In this document: positions 1-7,310 of the stretch, piece after piece
How the letters are laid out: each line of letters begins with the position of its first letter
Numbering within the stretch: position 1 is the first letter of the stretch
Assembly (NCBI GenBank): GCA_030145965.1
Contig: JASKZT010000293.1
Coordinates: 1-9,378, forward strand
Direction of reading: 5' to 3'
DNA: 9,378 bases
Origin: Ornithinimicrobium sp.
GTDB lineage: Bacteria > Actinomycetota > Actinomycetes > Actinomycetales > Dermatophilaceae
Translations under genes and position numbers: made by a program
Notes under the pieces: generated by a model
What the model was told of the DNA's origin: nothing
The model's database searches: none
Seen by the model: only the letters and a program-made list of their open reading frames with translations

Positions 1-18
1 AGTCTCTCAACATCAGCC

Positions 19-2082
19 TCACTTGAGCTGATTCCACAAGAACGTATAGGCCAAGGCCGACATGAACGCCGCCTGCTTGTTGTCGGCGGCCCCTCCGTGG
101 CCTCCTTCGATGTTCTCGTAGTAGAGTGGGTCGAGGCCCATCTCCTTCATCTTGGCGGCCATCTTGCGGGCGTGGCCGGGGTGGACGCGGTCGTCGCGGG
201 TCGAGGTCGCCAGGTAGACCGGCGGCGTCGGCCGGGCCGGGTCGAAGCGCTGGTAGGGGGAGTAGGTCTGCAGCCACTCCCACTGCTCGGGGTCGTCGGG
301 CTCGCCGTACTCCGCCGTCCACGAGGCACCCGCGAGCAGCAGGTGGTAGCGCCCCATGTCGAGCAGCGGCACCTGGCAGACGACCGCCCCGAAGTCCTCG
401 GGGTAGCCGGTCAGCATGTTGCCCACCAGCAGCCCGCCGTTGGACCGCCCGGTGCAGCCCAGCCGCTCGACCGACGTGACGCCGCGCGCCACGAGGTCGC
501 GGGCCACCGCGACGAAGTCCTCGTAGGCGCGGTGGCGCTCCGGCCCCAGGGCCGCCTGGTGCCAGCGCGGCCCGAACTCCCCGCCGCCACGGATGCCGGC
601 GACGACGTGCACGTACCCGTCCGCCAGCCAGGCCCGCCCCACGATCGGGTCGTAGGCGGGGGTGAGCGCGTGCTCGAAGCCGCCGTAGCCGTGCAGCACC
701 GTCGGCGTCGTGCCGTCGGTCGGCAGCTCGGCCGGTCCCACCTGCCAGTAGGGGACCCGTGTCCCGTCCGCCGACGTCGCCCAGTGCTGCGACACCTCCA
801 GCCCCGAGGCGTCGAAGCGGTGCGGTGCGGACCGCAGCGGCTCCAGCCCGACGCCCTCGCCGAGCCGCGCCACGGACAGCGCCATCGGCTCGAGGAAACC
901 GGTCGTCACCAGCCACAGGTCGTCGCCGTCGTGCCGGTCGACGGCGCTCGTGCTCACGGTGCGCAGCCCGACCTCGAGGTCCTCGGTCAGGTCCTGGCTG
1001 CTCCAGGTGCCGTCGGGCCGGGGCGCGTGCACCTGCACGGTGTGCCGGACGTCGACGAGCGCGGTCGTCACGAGGCGGGTGGCGGTCCAGGTGAGGTCCA
1101 CCAGGGCCGAGCGCTCGTCGGGCACGAAGAGGGCCGTCCACCGCCCTCCTCCGGCCAGGACGTCGTCGAGCCGGCCCACGAGCAGGCTCCCGGCCTCCCA
1201 CGTCCTGCCCTCCTCGTCCCCGTCGATGGTCCACGCCTCCCGCAGCCGCACGGCGACCAGGTCGCCGTGGACGGAGGTGTCCGCGCTCGCCGGCAGGGGC
1301 AGGGCGACCGGTCCGTCGTCGGTGAGCAGGAGCGTCTGCTCGGCGTAGAAGGCGATGGCCCGTCGCAGCAGCGTCACGCCCGTGCGCTGGTCGTGCTCGA
1401 CGAAGAGCCCGAGGTCGCCCTCCTCGACCGTGTGCACGACCTGCGCCTGCGACACCGGCGTGCCGCGTCGCCACAGCCGGGCCGTGCGCGGGTAGCCCGA
1501 CCGCGTGGCGCCCGTCGGGTCGTCGGCGGTGAGGAGGAAGACGTGGTCCCGGTCCCGCCACGCGAGACGACCCTTGGCCTCGCCCTTGGCGAAGCCCTCC
1601 GGCTCCGCCACCCACGACCCGGTCGTGAGGTCCAGCTCACGGGTCGTGCCCGCGTCGGCGCCGCCGCGGGAGAGGTGCACCAGGGCCCGGTCGTGGGTCG
1701 GGCGCAGGAGTGAGGCGCCCTGCCACACCCACGGCACGTCCTCGTCGGCGGCCAGCGCGTCGACGTCGACGAGGACCTCCCACTCCGGGGTGTCGCTCCG
1801 GTAGGACTCCCACGTCGTGCGCCGCCACAGGCCGCGCGGGTGCGCGGCGTCGGTCCAGAAGCCGTAGAGGTGCTTCCCCGCCTGGCTCACGAGCGGGATG
1901 CGGTCGGAGGCCTCGAGCGCCTCGCGGATCGCGCTGCGGCGCCGCTCGTGCCCCTCCACGGCGGTCAGGCGCCGCTCCGCGCGCCCGCTGCGCCCACCCA
2001 CCCACTCCAGGGCCTCGGGGGACTCGACGTCCTCCAGCCACAGGTGCGGGTCGGTCGTGGCGGTGGGCGTCGACGTGCTCAT
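19..2082 (-). CDS. Prolyl oligopeptidase family serine peptidase (S9A)
   Basis: The 687-residue product is a cytosolic serine peptidase expected to cut short peptides after proline. The N-terminus carries the family motif DPHLWLEDV (residues 11-19). A beta-propeller-like middle follows, then a C-terminal alpha/beta hydrolase domain. Catalytic Ser547 lies in GRSNGG, Asp630 in DDRV and His662 in EGGHGG. Spacing matches porcine prolyl oligopeptidase as I recall it: YGGF Tyr466 (oxyanion) lies 81 residues before the Ser, Trp588 (proline-stacking) 41 after it, and Arg632 two after the Asp, so true proline specificity is likely. Length is close to the usual ~700. No signal peptide is visible. I chose the ATG at 2082 because GGAG lies 8 nt upstream and homology begins just after it; the frame stays open to 2214, but that extension crosses the opposing promoter region and looks unrelated. 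The gene is divergent from lldD. Family is certain; the natural substrate is inferred. Confidence 0.93.
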   Translation of the reverse strand: MSTSTPTATTDPHLWLEDVESPEALEWVGGRSGRAERRLTAVEGHERRRSAIREALEASDRIPLVSQAGKHLYGFWTDAAHPRGLWRRTTWESYRSDTPEWEVLVDVDALAADEDVPWVWQGASLLRPTHDRALVHLSRGGADAGTTRELDLTTGSWVAEPEGFAKGEAKGRLAWRDRDHVFLLTADDPTGATRSGYPRTARLWRRGTPVSQAQVVHTVEEGDLGLFVEHDQRTGVTLLRRAIAFYAEQTLLLTDDGPVALPLPASADTSVHGDLVAVRLREAWTIDGDEEGRTWEAGSLLVGRLDDVLAGGGRWTALFVPDERSALVDLTWTATRLVTTALVDVRHTVQVHAPRPDGTWSSQDLTEDLEVGLRTVSTSAVDRHDGDDLWLVTTGFLEPMALSVARLGEGVGLEPLRSAPHRFDASGLEVSQHWATSADGTRVPYWQVGPAELPTDGTTPTVLHGYGGFEHALTPAYDPIVGRAWLADGYVHVVAGIRGGGEFGPRWHQAALGPERHRAYEDFVAVARDLVARGVTSVERLGCTGRSNGGLLVGNMLTGYPEDFGAVVCQVPLLDMGRYHLLLAGASWTAEYGEPDDPEQWEWLQTYSPYQRFDPARPTPPVYLATSTRDDRVHPGHARKMAAKMKEMGLDPLYYENIEGGHGGAADNKQAAFMSALAYTFLWNQLK

Positions 2083-2090
2083 GGACGTCA

Positions 2091-2094
2091 CTCC
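2091..2094 (-). promoter_or_regulatory. Ribosome binding site of the prolyl oligopeptidase gene
   Basis: GGAG on the minus strand, 8 nt before the ATG whose first base is 2082. It supports this start over the in-frame upstream starts that would add up to 44 residues. Confidence 0.6.
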
Positions 2095-2126
2095 ATCACA
2101 CCGACCCGCCGTGGCGTAAAGCACCC

Positions 2127-2155
2127 TTGGTCGCGCCGGTCCCCGGATGTAGGCT
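2127..2155 (+). promoter_or_regulatory. Candidate SigA-type promoter of the lldD-liv cluster
   Basis: TTGGTC (2127-2132) and TAGGCT (2150-2155) are separated by exactly 17 bp. The first shares TTG with the -35 consensus; the second fits the TAnnnT pattern of actinobacterial -10 boxes. Transcription would start near 2162, giving a leader of about 57 nt before the GTG of lldD. No comparably good pair was seen for the divergent peptidase gene. This is a motif call only. Confidence 0.5.
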
Positions 2156-2204
2156 GGAGCAGTTGCGTGTGAACATCCACGCTGCCGCATAAAAATCCAC
2201 TCCC

Positions 2205-2210
2205 GGAGGA
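2205..2210 (+). promoter_or_regulatory. Ribosome binding site deciding the GTG start of lldD
   Basis: GGAGGA, a near-perfect Shine-Dalgarno sequence, lies 8 nt before GTG at 2219. An A-rich patch (2190-2195) just upstream stands out in this GC-rich DNA and may keep the site unpaired. There is no competing ATG nearby in frame. Confidence 0.8.
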
Positions 2211-2218
2211 GCACCGCC

Positions 2219-3487
2219 GTGCCGCTGCGTCGCCGCGTCCCGTCGTGGTCCGAGCTGCGCCCCCTCGTGCGACTCGAGCCGCCGACGCTGGCCCGCCACG
2301 CCGCCGCGCTGCGACGGGCCCAGACCGTCGAGGACCTGCGCGACCTCGCGCAGCGCCGGGCGCCCCGGGCCGTCTTCGACTACGTCGACGGGGCCGCCGA
2401 GGGCGAGCGCTCGCTGGCCCGTTCCCGCGACGCCTTCGCCGACGTCGAGTTCCGCCCCCGCGTGCTGCGCGACGTGCGCCAGGTCGACTCCCGCGTCGAG
2501 GTGCTGGGCGTCACCAGTCCCGTCCCGCTCGTGCTCGCCCCGACCGGTTTCACCCGGATGATGCACACCCAGGGGGAGTGGGCCGTGGCCCGCGCGGCGG
2601 CCGACGTCGGTGTCCCCTACACGCTGTCGACGATGGGCACCGTCTCGGTCGAGGACCTCGCGGCCGACGTGCCCGACGTGCAGCGCTGGTTCCAGCTCTA
2701 CCTCTGGCAGGACCGCGCCGCCTCCACCGACCTCATCCGCCGCGCCGCCGCCTCCGGCTACGACACCCTCGTCCTCACCGTCGACACCGCCGTCGCCGGG
2801 CAGCGCCTGCGCGACGTGCGCAACGGGCTGACGATCCCGCCCGCGCTGACCGTCCGCACCCTCGGCGGTATGGCGCTGCGGCCCCGCTGGTGGGTCGACC
2901 TGCTCACCAGCGAGCCGATCGAGTTCGCCAGCCTGACGACCTCCGGCGGCACCGTGGCCGACCTCGTGGACCGCATGTTCGACCCCGGCGTGACGACCGA
3001 CGACCTGGCCTGGCTGCGCGAGGAGTGGCCCGGCCGCATCGTCGTCAAGGGCGTCCAGCACCCGGAGGACGCCCGGACCCTGGTCGGGCTCGGCATCGAC
3101 GGCCTCGTGCTGTCCAACCACGGCGGCCGCCAGCTCGACCGTGCCGTCGCCCCCCTCGACCTCCTGCCCGAGGTGCGGGCCGCGGTCGGCCCCGACGTCC
3201 CGCTCCTCATCGACGGCGGCGTCCTGCACGGAGCCGACATCGTCGCGGCCCGCGCGCTGGGCGCGGACGCCGTCATGGCCGGCCGCGCCTACCTCTACGG
3301 ACTCATGGCCGGCGGGCAGCCGGGCGTGGAGCGAGCCCTGGAGATCCTCGTCTCCCAGGTCCACCGCACCCTGCGGCTGCTCGGCGTGGCCAGCCTCGCC
3401 GAGCTCGGCCCCGAGCACGTGCGCGCCGGGCGGGCCACCACCGCCACCTCCGACGGCGCGGGCGCCGAGGCCCGCCCGTCCTCCTGA
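2219..3487 (+). CDS. lldD: FMN-dependent L-lactate / 2-hydroxyacid dehydrogenase (LldD)
   Basis: The 422-residue enzyme oxidises an L-2-hydroxy acid, most likely L-lactate to pyruvate, using FMN and passing electrons to the respiratory chain (dehydrogenase) or O2 (oxidase). The single FMN-binding TIM barrel shows the whole family active site: Tyr55 in FDYVDG, Tyr161 in FQLYLW, Asp189 in TVDT, Arg196, Lys277 in VVKGV, and the catalytic base His301 with Arg304 in SNHGGRQLD. GRAYLYGLMAGG (355-366) is the conserved late phosphate-side segment. The N-terminal RRVP...L.PL pattern, APTGFTRMMH (107-116), RDVRNGLTIPPAL (198-210) and RWWVDLLT (223-230) closely resemble M. tuberculosis LldD2 from memory, rather than E. 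coli LldD. No membrane anchor is visible. It is the first gene of a same-strand cluster, 55 bp before the transporter lipoprotein. Family is certain. The exact substrate (lactate, mandelate or a branched 2-hydroxy acid) is not settled by sequence. Confidence 0.9.
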   Translation: MPLRRRVPSWSELRPLVRLEPPTLARHAAALRRAQTVEDLRDLAQRRAPRAVFDYVDGAAEGERSLARSRDAFADVEFRPRVLRDVRQVDSRVEVLGVTSPVPLVLAPTGFTRMMHTQGEWAVARAAADVGVPYTLSTMGTVSVEDLAADVPDVQRWFQLYLWQDRAASTDLIRRAAASGYDTLVLTVDTAVAGQRLRDVRNGLTIPPALTVRTLGGMALRPRWWVDLLTSEPIEFASLTTSGGTVADLVDRMFDPGVTTDDLAWLREEWPGRIVVKGVQHPEDARTLVGLGIDGLVLSNHGGRQLDRAVAPLDLLPEVRAAVGPDVPLLIDGGVLHGADIVAARALGADAVMAGRAYLYGLMAGGQPGVERALEILVSQVHRTLRLLGVASLAELGPEHVRAGRATTATSDGAGAEARPSS

Positions 3488-3491
3488 CGCA

Positions 3492-3507
3492 CCGGCACTC
3501 CCGCCGG
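3492..3507 (+). repeat. Small hairpin in the lldD-lipoprotein gap
   Basis: CCGGC and GCCGG form a 5-bp GC stem around the 6-nt loop ACTCCC, starting 5 nt after the lldD stop. It has no T run and is too short to be a convincing terminator. At most it could trim or protect mRNA ends so that the binding protein is made at a different level from LldD. The 55-bp gap has no visible -10 box, so read-through from upstream is expected. It may be chance in GC-rich DNA. Confidence 0.25.
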
Positions 3508-3542
3508 ACCGGACAGCACGACCAGCACAGCAAAGGACAACG

Positions 3543-4730
3543 ATGAAGACCTCCGTGAAGACCCTGGCCCTGACGGGAACCCTGGCCCTCGTCCTCGCCG
3601 CCTGCGGCGACGGCGGCGACGGCGGCGGCGGCGGCGACGGGGGAGCCGCCGGCGGGGGCGAGCTCGCCGGCTCCGGCAGCGGCGACTCCTGCGTCATCGA
3701 GACGCCCGTCCCCGTCGGCGCGGCGCTCTCGCTCACCGGCGCGGCCGCCTCCTACGGGGAGTCCCAGCGCAAGGGCCTGGAGCTCGCCGCCGAGAAGCTC
3801 GCGGAGAACGAGGGCGTCACCTACGACCTGAAGATCGAGGACGACGGGACCGACCCCCGCCAGGGCATCACGGTCTTCGAGAACTTCACCCGCGACCGCA
3901 GCGTCATCATCGGCCCCACCCTGTCCAACGGCGCCTTCCAGGCCCAGCCCATCGCCGACGAGGCCGAGGTCCCCGTCCTCGCCATCTCCAACACGGCCGC
4001 GGGCATCACCGCCCAGGGCGAGTGGATCTACCGCGTCTCGCTCACCGAGGCCCAAGTCATCCCCCAGACCGTCGAGGTCTCCGCGGAGGAGTTCGGCCTG
4101 GAGAAGGTCGTCGTCATGTACTCCAACGACGACGCCTTCACCGAGTCCGGCTACCAGGTCTTCGCCGAGGCGCTGGAGGAGCAGGGCATCGAGGTCGCCG
4201 ACACGCTCACCTTCTCCAAGGCGGACACCGACTTCCGCGCCCTCCTCACCGAGGCCCGCTCGGCCGAGCCGGACGCGATCGTCGTCTCCGGGCTCATCGA
4301 GGCCGCGATCCCGCTGGTCACCCAGGCCCGGGAGCTGGGCATCGAGGTCCCGATCATCGGCGGCAACGGCTTCAACAACCCCAAGCTCATGGCTGACGCC
4401 GGCGAGGCCGCCGAGGGTGTCGTCGTGGGCGCGGCGTGGAACTCCGCGTCCGAGGGTGAGCTCAACACCGCCTTCCTCGCGGACTACGAGGAGAAGTTCG
4501 GCGACCAGCCCGACCAGTTCGCCGCGCAGGCCTACGCCGGCCTGAGCGTCATCGACCACGCCGTGCGCGCCGGCTGCTCCGGCGAGCGCGAGGCGATCAA
4601 GGACGCGCTGGCCGACGTCTCGGACCTCGAGACGGTCCTGGGCACCCTGTCGATCAACGCCGAGCGCGACTCCGAGCACCCCGCCGTCGTGCAGGTGATC
4701 GAGGGCGGCGCGTTCCGGCCGCTGAACTGA
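3543..4730 (+). CDS. HAAT-family ABC importer substrate-binding lipoprotein (branched-chain amino acid type)
   Basis: The 395-residue extracellular binding protein would be tethered to the membrane outer face and deliver ligand to LivH/LivM. The first 20 residues form a lipoprotein signal (basic MKTSVK, a hydrophobic stretch, lipobox LAAC) with Cys21 as the lipidated residue. Residues 22-48 are a Gly/Asp/Ser-rich linker. The two-lobed Peripla_BP_6 (LivJ/LivK-like) fold starts at about 50, with the family pattern PVGAALSLTGAAASYG (57-72) and IIGPTLSNG (122-130). Cys50 and Cys345 could pair as a disulfide (inference). Start: ATG at 3543 with AAAGGA 5 nt upstream; the open frame further upstream only overlaps lldD. 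The next gene starts 4 bp after the stop. Leu/Ile/Val is the default ligand, but relatives bind amides, urea, aromatic acids and other carboxylates, so the ligand is unproven. Confidence 0.92.
   Translation: MKTSVKTLALTGTLALVLAACGDGGDGGGGGDGGAAGGGELAGSGSGDSCVIETPVPVGAALSLTGAAASYGESQRKGLELAAEKLAENEGVTYDLKIEDDGTDPRQGITVFENFTRDRSVIIGPTLSNGAFQAQPIADEAEVPVLAISNTAAGITAQGEWIYRVSLTEAQVIPQTVEVSAEEFGLEKVVVMYSNDDAFTESGYQVFAEALEEQGIEVADTLTFSKADTDFRALLTEARSAEPDAIVVSGLIEAAIPLVTQARELGIEVPIIGGNGFNNPKLMADAGEAAEGVVVGAAWNSASEGELNTAFLADYEEKFGDQPDQFAAQAYAGLSVIDHAVRAGCSGEREAIKDALADVSDLETVLGTLSINAERDSEHPAVVQVIEGGAFRPLN
3606..3659 (+). repeat. GGC/GAC low-complexity tract encoding a Gly/Asp linker
   Basis: Almost pure GGC, GGG and GAC codons directly after the lipobox cysteine encode residues 22-39, mostly Gly with Asp interruptions and two Ala. 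The DNA is a short imperfect GGCGAC/GGC triplet repeat. It would act as a flexible tether between the lipid anchor and the binding domain. Such tracts can change length by slippage; in-frame changes would only alter tether length. Confidence 0.7.
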
Positions 4731-4734
4731 TCCG

Positions 4735-5610
4735 ATGCAGCAGCTCCTCAACGGGCTCTTCCTGGGGTCCATCTACGCGCTCTTCGCGATCGGGTTCACC
4801 CTCGTCTTCGGCATCCTCGACCGGCTCAACCTGGCCCACCCCGCGGTCTTCGCCGCGGCGGCGTTCGTCGGGATCGAGCTGGTGGCGGTCGCCGGGCTGT
4901 CCATCTGGGTGGCGCTGCCGCTCGTCGCGATCTTCGGCGCCGTCCTCGGCCTGGTGATCGAACGGGTGGCCTTCCGCCCGCTGAAGGGCAGACCGGACGC
5001 CCACTTCGCCGGGCTCATCGGCTCGATCGGGCTCGGCGGCATGGTCATCGCGCTGCTGCTGTGGCGCTACGGCCCGGACACCCGCCGCTTCCCGGTCGAG
5101 GCCTTCCCGAGCACGACCTTCGCCATCGGCTCGGCCCGTGTCACCCTGCTCCAGGTGGCGATCCTGGTCATCTCCATCCTCCTCATGGCCGGGCTGACCT
5201 GGCTGGTCGCCCGCAGCCGTCTGGGGCGGGGGATGCGGGCGGTCGCGGAGAACCCGCGCGCGGCCACCGTGCTCGGCCTGGACGTGGACCGCATCACGGC
5301 CACCACCTTCGCCCTGTCCTCCGCGCTGGGCGCGGTGGCCGGCGCGCTCTTCGCGATGAACGTCAACTCCGCCCAGCTGGGCATGGGGACGGCGATCGAG
5401 CTCAAGGGCCTCGCGGTCATCATCGTCGGGGGTATGGGGTCGCTGCCCGGTGCCCTCGTCGGCGGGCTGCTCCTCGGGCTGGCCGAGGTCTTCGCGGTGC
5501 AGTACGTCGGCTCGAGCTGGCGCGACCTCGTCGCCTTCGGCCTGCTCTTCCTCCTGCTCATCGTCCGGCCGCAGGGCCTGTTCGGCAGCAAGCGCGTGAG
5601 GGAGGTCTGA
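4735..5610 (+). CDS. livH: Branched-chain amino acid type ABC transporter permease LivH
   Basis: The 291-residue inner-membrane permease would pair with the LivM domain of the next gene to form the translocation path. Several hydrophobic segments are visible (about 5-27, 33-55, 57-77, 92-110, 138-158, 190-210, 225-253 and 264-277). NLAHPAVFAAAAFVG (32-46) corresponds to the family's NxAHG region, with Pro where Gly is usual. The cytoplasmic coupling loop for the ATPase is RSRLGRGMRAVAENPRAATV (160-179). GGMGSLPGALVGGLLLGLAE (232-251) is the conserved C-terminal signature. Length fits the family (about 285-310). No Shine-Dalgarno sequence precedes the ATG, only 4 bp after the preceding stop, so translation is probably coupled. 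Its stop overlaps the next start by one base (TGATG). The LivH assignment is firm; substrate follows the binding protein. Confidence 0.93.
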   Translation: MQQLLNGLFLGSIYALFAIGFTLVFGILDRLNLAHPAVFAAAAFVGIELVAVAGLSIWVALPLVAIFGAVLGLVIERVAFRPLKGRPDAHFAGLIGSIGLGGMVIALLLWRYGPDTRRFPVEAFPSTTFAIGSARVTLLQVAILVISILLMAGLTWLVARSRLGRGMRAVAENPRAATVLGLDVDRITATTFALSSALGAVAGALFAMNVNSAQLGMGTAIELKGLAVIIVGGMGSLPGALVGGLLLGLAEVFAVQYVGSSWRDLVAFGLLFLLLIVRPQGLFGSKRVREV

Positions 5611-7310
5611 TGGGCGAGTCCGTCCTGGTCTTCATCGCGCTCAACGCGATCTTCGCCTACTCCTTCTACGCGGTCCTCGTCGCCGGCCAGCTCAGCCTGG
5701 GCCAGGCGGGGTTCGGGGCGCTCGGCGGCTTCACGGCCGCGGCCCTGGCGCCGGCGCCCTCGCAGGTCGGGGAGGTGCCCGCCCTTCTCGTCGCCATCGT
5801 CATCGGCATGGTCGTCGGGGCGCTGGCCGCCGTCCTGCTGGGGCTGCCGACCATGCACCTGCGCGGGGTCTTCCTGGCCATCGCCACCCTGGGCTTCGCC
5901 GAGGCGGTGCGCATCCTGCTCATCAACGCCGCGTGGACCGGCGGCGCCAACGGCATGTCCGTGCCCAAGGTCGTGACCCCGCTGATGGCCTGGCTCTGCC
6001 TCGCGCTCGTCGCCTACTGGTTCTGGCGTCAGGGGCCCAGCAGCTACGGCCGGGCGCTGGCAGCCATCCGGGAGGACGAGCTGGCCGCCCGCGCGATGGG
6101 CGTGGACGTCGGCCGGCACCGGCTGTCGGCCTTCGTCGCCGCCGGCGCCGTCGCCGGGCTCTACGGCGTGCTGTGGGCCTTCTACGTCCGGCTGCTCGCG
6201 CCGGAGGACTTCGCCTTCACGACCGCGATCGACGGCCTCGTCATGGCGGTCGTCGGCGGGTCGACGGTGTGGCTCGGCCCGCTGCTCGGCGGCGCCTTCA
6301 TGACCTCCGTGCCGGAGGTCCTGCGCGCCGTCAACGTGGACGCGGGCTGGGCCCGGCCGTTCATCTCCAGCGCCCTGCTGCTCGTGGTCATCGTCTTCCT
6401 GCCCGGCGGCCTGGCATCGCTGCTGCCCCGCCGGCGGGCTGCGGCGCCGGACGGAGCGGCGCCGGGCGAGGCCCTGGTCGCGGCGTCCGGCCGGGCGACG
6501 CCCGCGGCGGGGGAGACCGTCGTCCGGATCGTCGGCGGCGGGAAGGACTACGGCGGCGTGCACGCCGTCCGCGACGTCGACCTGTCCATCGCCTCCGGCG
6601 AGGTCGTCGGCCTCATCGGTCCCAACGGTGCGGGCAAGACGACCCTGGTCAACATGGTCAGCGGCCTGGTGCCGCCCTCCTCGGGCACCTTCGAGGTGCT
6701 CGGCACGACCCCGGGCCGCACCCCGGTGCACCAGGTCGCGCAGGCCGGCGTCAGCCGGACCTTCCAGCACTCCAAGCTCTTCCCGCGCCTCTCGGCGCTG
6801 GAGAACGTGCTGGTGGGTGCGCACGTCCTGAGCCGTCCGACCTTCCTCCGCCGGCTGTTGTGGCTCCCCGGCGCGCGCCGCGACGAGACGACGGTGGCCG
6901 CGCACGCGGCCCGCTGCCTGGAGCGCGTGGGCCTGGGCGACCGCGCCCGGGAGGACGCCGGCTCGCTGTCCTACGGCGACCAGCGCCGCCTGGAGATCGC
7001 CCGGGCGCTCGCGGCCGAGCCCTCGTTGCTCATCCTCGACGAGCCGGCGGCGGGGATGAACCACGTCGAGGCCGACGCGCTGTCCGAGCTCATCGGCTCC
7101 CTGGCGGCACAGGGCCTGACCATCCTGCTCATCGAGCACAACGTCGGCATGGTCCTCAAGACCTGCGACCGGATCGTCGTCCTCAACTTCGGCGAGGTCA
7201 TCGCCGAGGGGACGCCGGAGGAGATCGTCGACGACCCCGTCGTGGTCGAGGCGTACCTGGGCGGCGACGACGCCACGCCCCCGGGGACCGAGAAGGAGGA
7301 GGCGCGATGA
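5610..7310 (+). CDS. livM-livG: Fused LivM permease - LivG ATPase of HAAT ABC importer
   Basis: This 566-residue protein joins two subunits that are usually separate. Residues 1-272 are a LivM permease: GQLSLGQAGFGALGG (26-40), coupling loop SSYGRALAAIREDELAARAMG (144-164), and closing hydrophobic segments up to LPGGLASLLPRRR (264-276). Residues 277-303 are an Ala/Gly/Pro-rich linker. Residues 304-566 are a LivG ATPase: Walker A GPNGAGKT (337-344), Q-loop Gln386, signature LSYGD (453-457), Walker B LLILDE (473-478) and switch His510 in IEHN. All ATPase motifs are intact and no stop or frame change lies in the linker, so this reads as a genuine fusion. LivM-LivG fusions are known in other bacteria. 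The gene starts on the last base of the livH stop, with GGGAGG just upstream, and overlaps livF by 4 bp. Confidence 0.92.
   Translation: MGESVLVFIALNAIFAYSFYAVLVAGQLSLGQAGFGALGGFTAAALAPAPSQVGEVPALLVAIVIGMVVGALAAVLLGLPTMHLRGVFLAIATLGFAEAVRILLINAAWTGGANGMSVPKVVTPLMAWLCLALVAYWFWRQGPSSYGRALAAIREDELAARAMGVDVGRHRLSAFVAAGAVAGLYGVLWAFYVRLLAPEDFAFTTAIDGLVMAVVGGSTVWLGPLLGGAFMTSVPEVLRAVNVDAGWARPFISSALLLVVIVFLPGGLASLLPRRRAAAPDGAAPGEALVAASGRATPAAGETVVRIVGGGKDYGGVHAVRDVDLSIASGEVVGLIGPNGAGKTTLVNMVSGLVPPSSGTFEVLGTTPGRTPVHQVAQAGVSRTFQHSKLFPRLSALENVLVGAHVLSRPTFLRRLLWLPGARRDETTVAAHAARCLERVGLGDRAREDAGSLSYGDQRRLEIARALAAEPSLLILDEPAAGMNHVEADALSELIGSLAAQGLTILLIEHNVGMVLKTCDRIVVLNFGEVIAEGTPEEIVDDPVVVEAYLGGDDATPPGTEKEEAR

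Noticed and set aside
97..1713. Long plus-strand reading frame (538 codons) opposite the prolyl oligopeptidase gene
   Set aside because: It is antisense to a gene with a full set of catalytic motifs, its translation is Arg/Gly/Pro-rich without recognisable motifs, and such shadow frames are expected in high-GC DNA.
2168..2183. TGTGA at 2168 as a Crp/GlxR site in the lldD leader
   Set aside because: The second half-site at the required distance is ACGCT, which does not match TCACA.
2163..2196. A second lldD promoter using the A-rich patch at 2190-2196 as a -10 box
   Set aside because: Transcription would start on top of the ribosome binding site at 2205, and the matching -35 is poor. The patch more likely keeps the leader unstructured.
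2083..2214. 44-residue N-terminal extension of the prolyl oligopeptidase
   Set aside because: The extension has no homology-like pattern, would overlap the lldD promoter and ribosome binding site, and the internal ATG at 2082 has GGAG at good spacing directly before the family's N-terminal motif.
3141..3542. Upstream in-frame extension of the binding lipoprotein
   Set aside because: It overlaps lldD in another frame, and the ATG at 3543 starts a perfect lipoprotein signal with a ribosome binding site.
5067..7139. 690-codon minus-strand reading frame opposite livH and livM-livG
   Set aside because: Its translation is low-complexity (Gly, Asp, Arg, Gln, His), has no recognisable domain, and mirrors the codon bias of the real genes.
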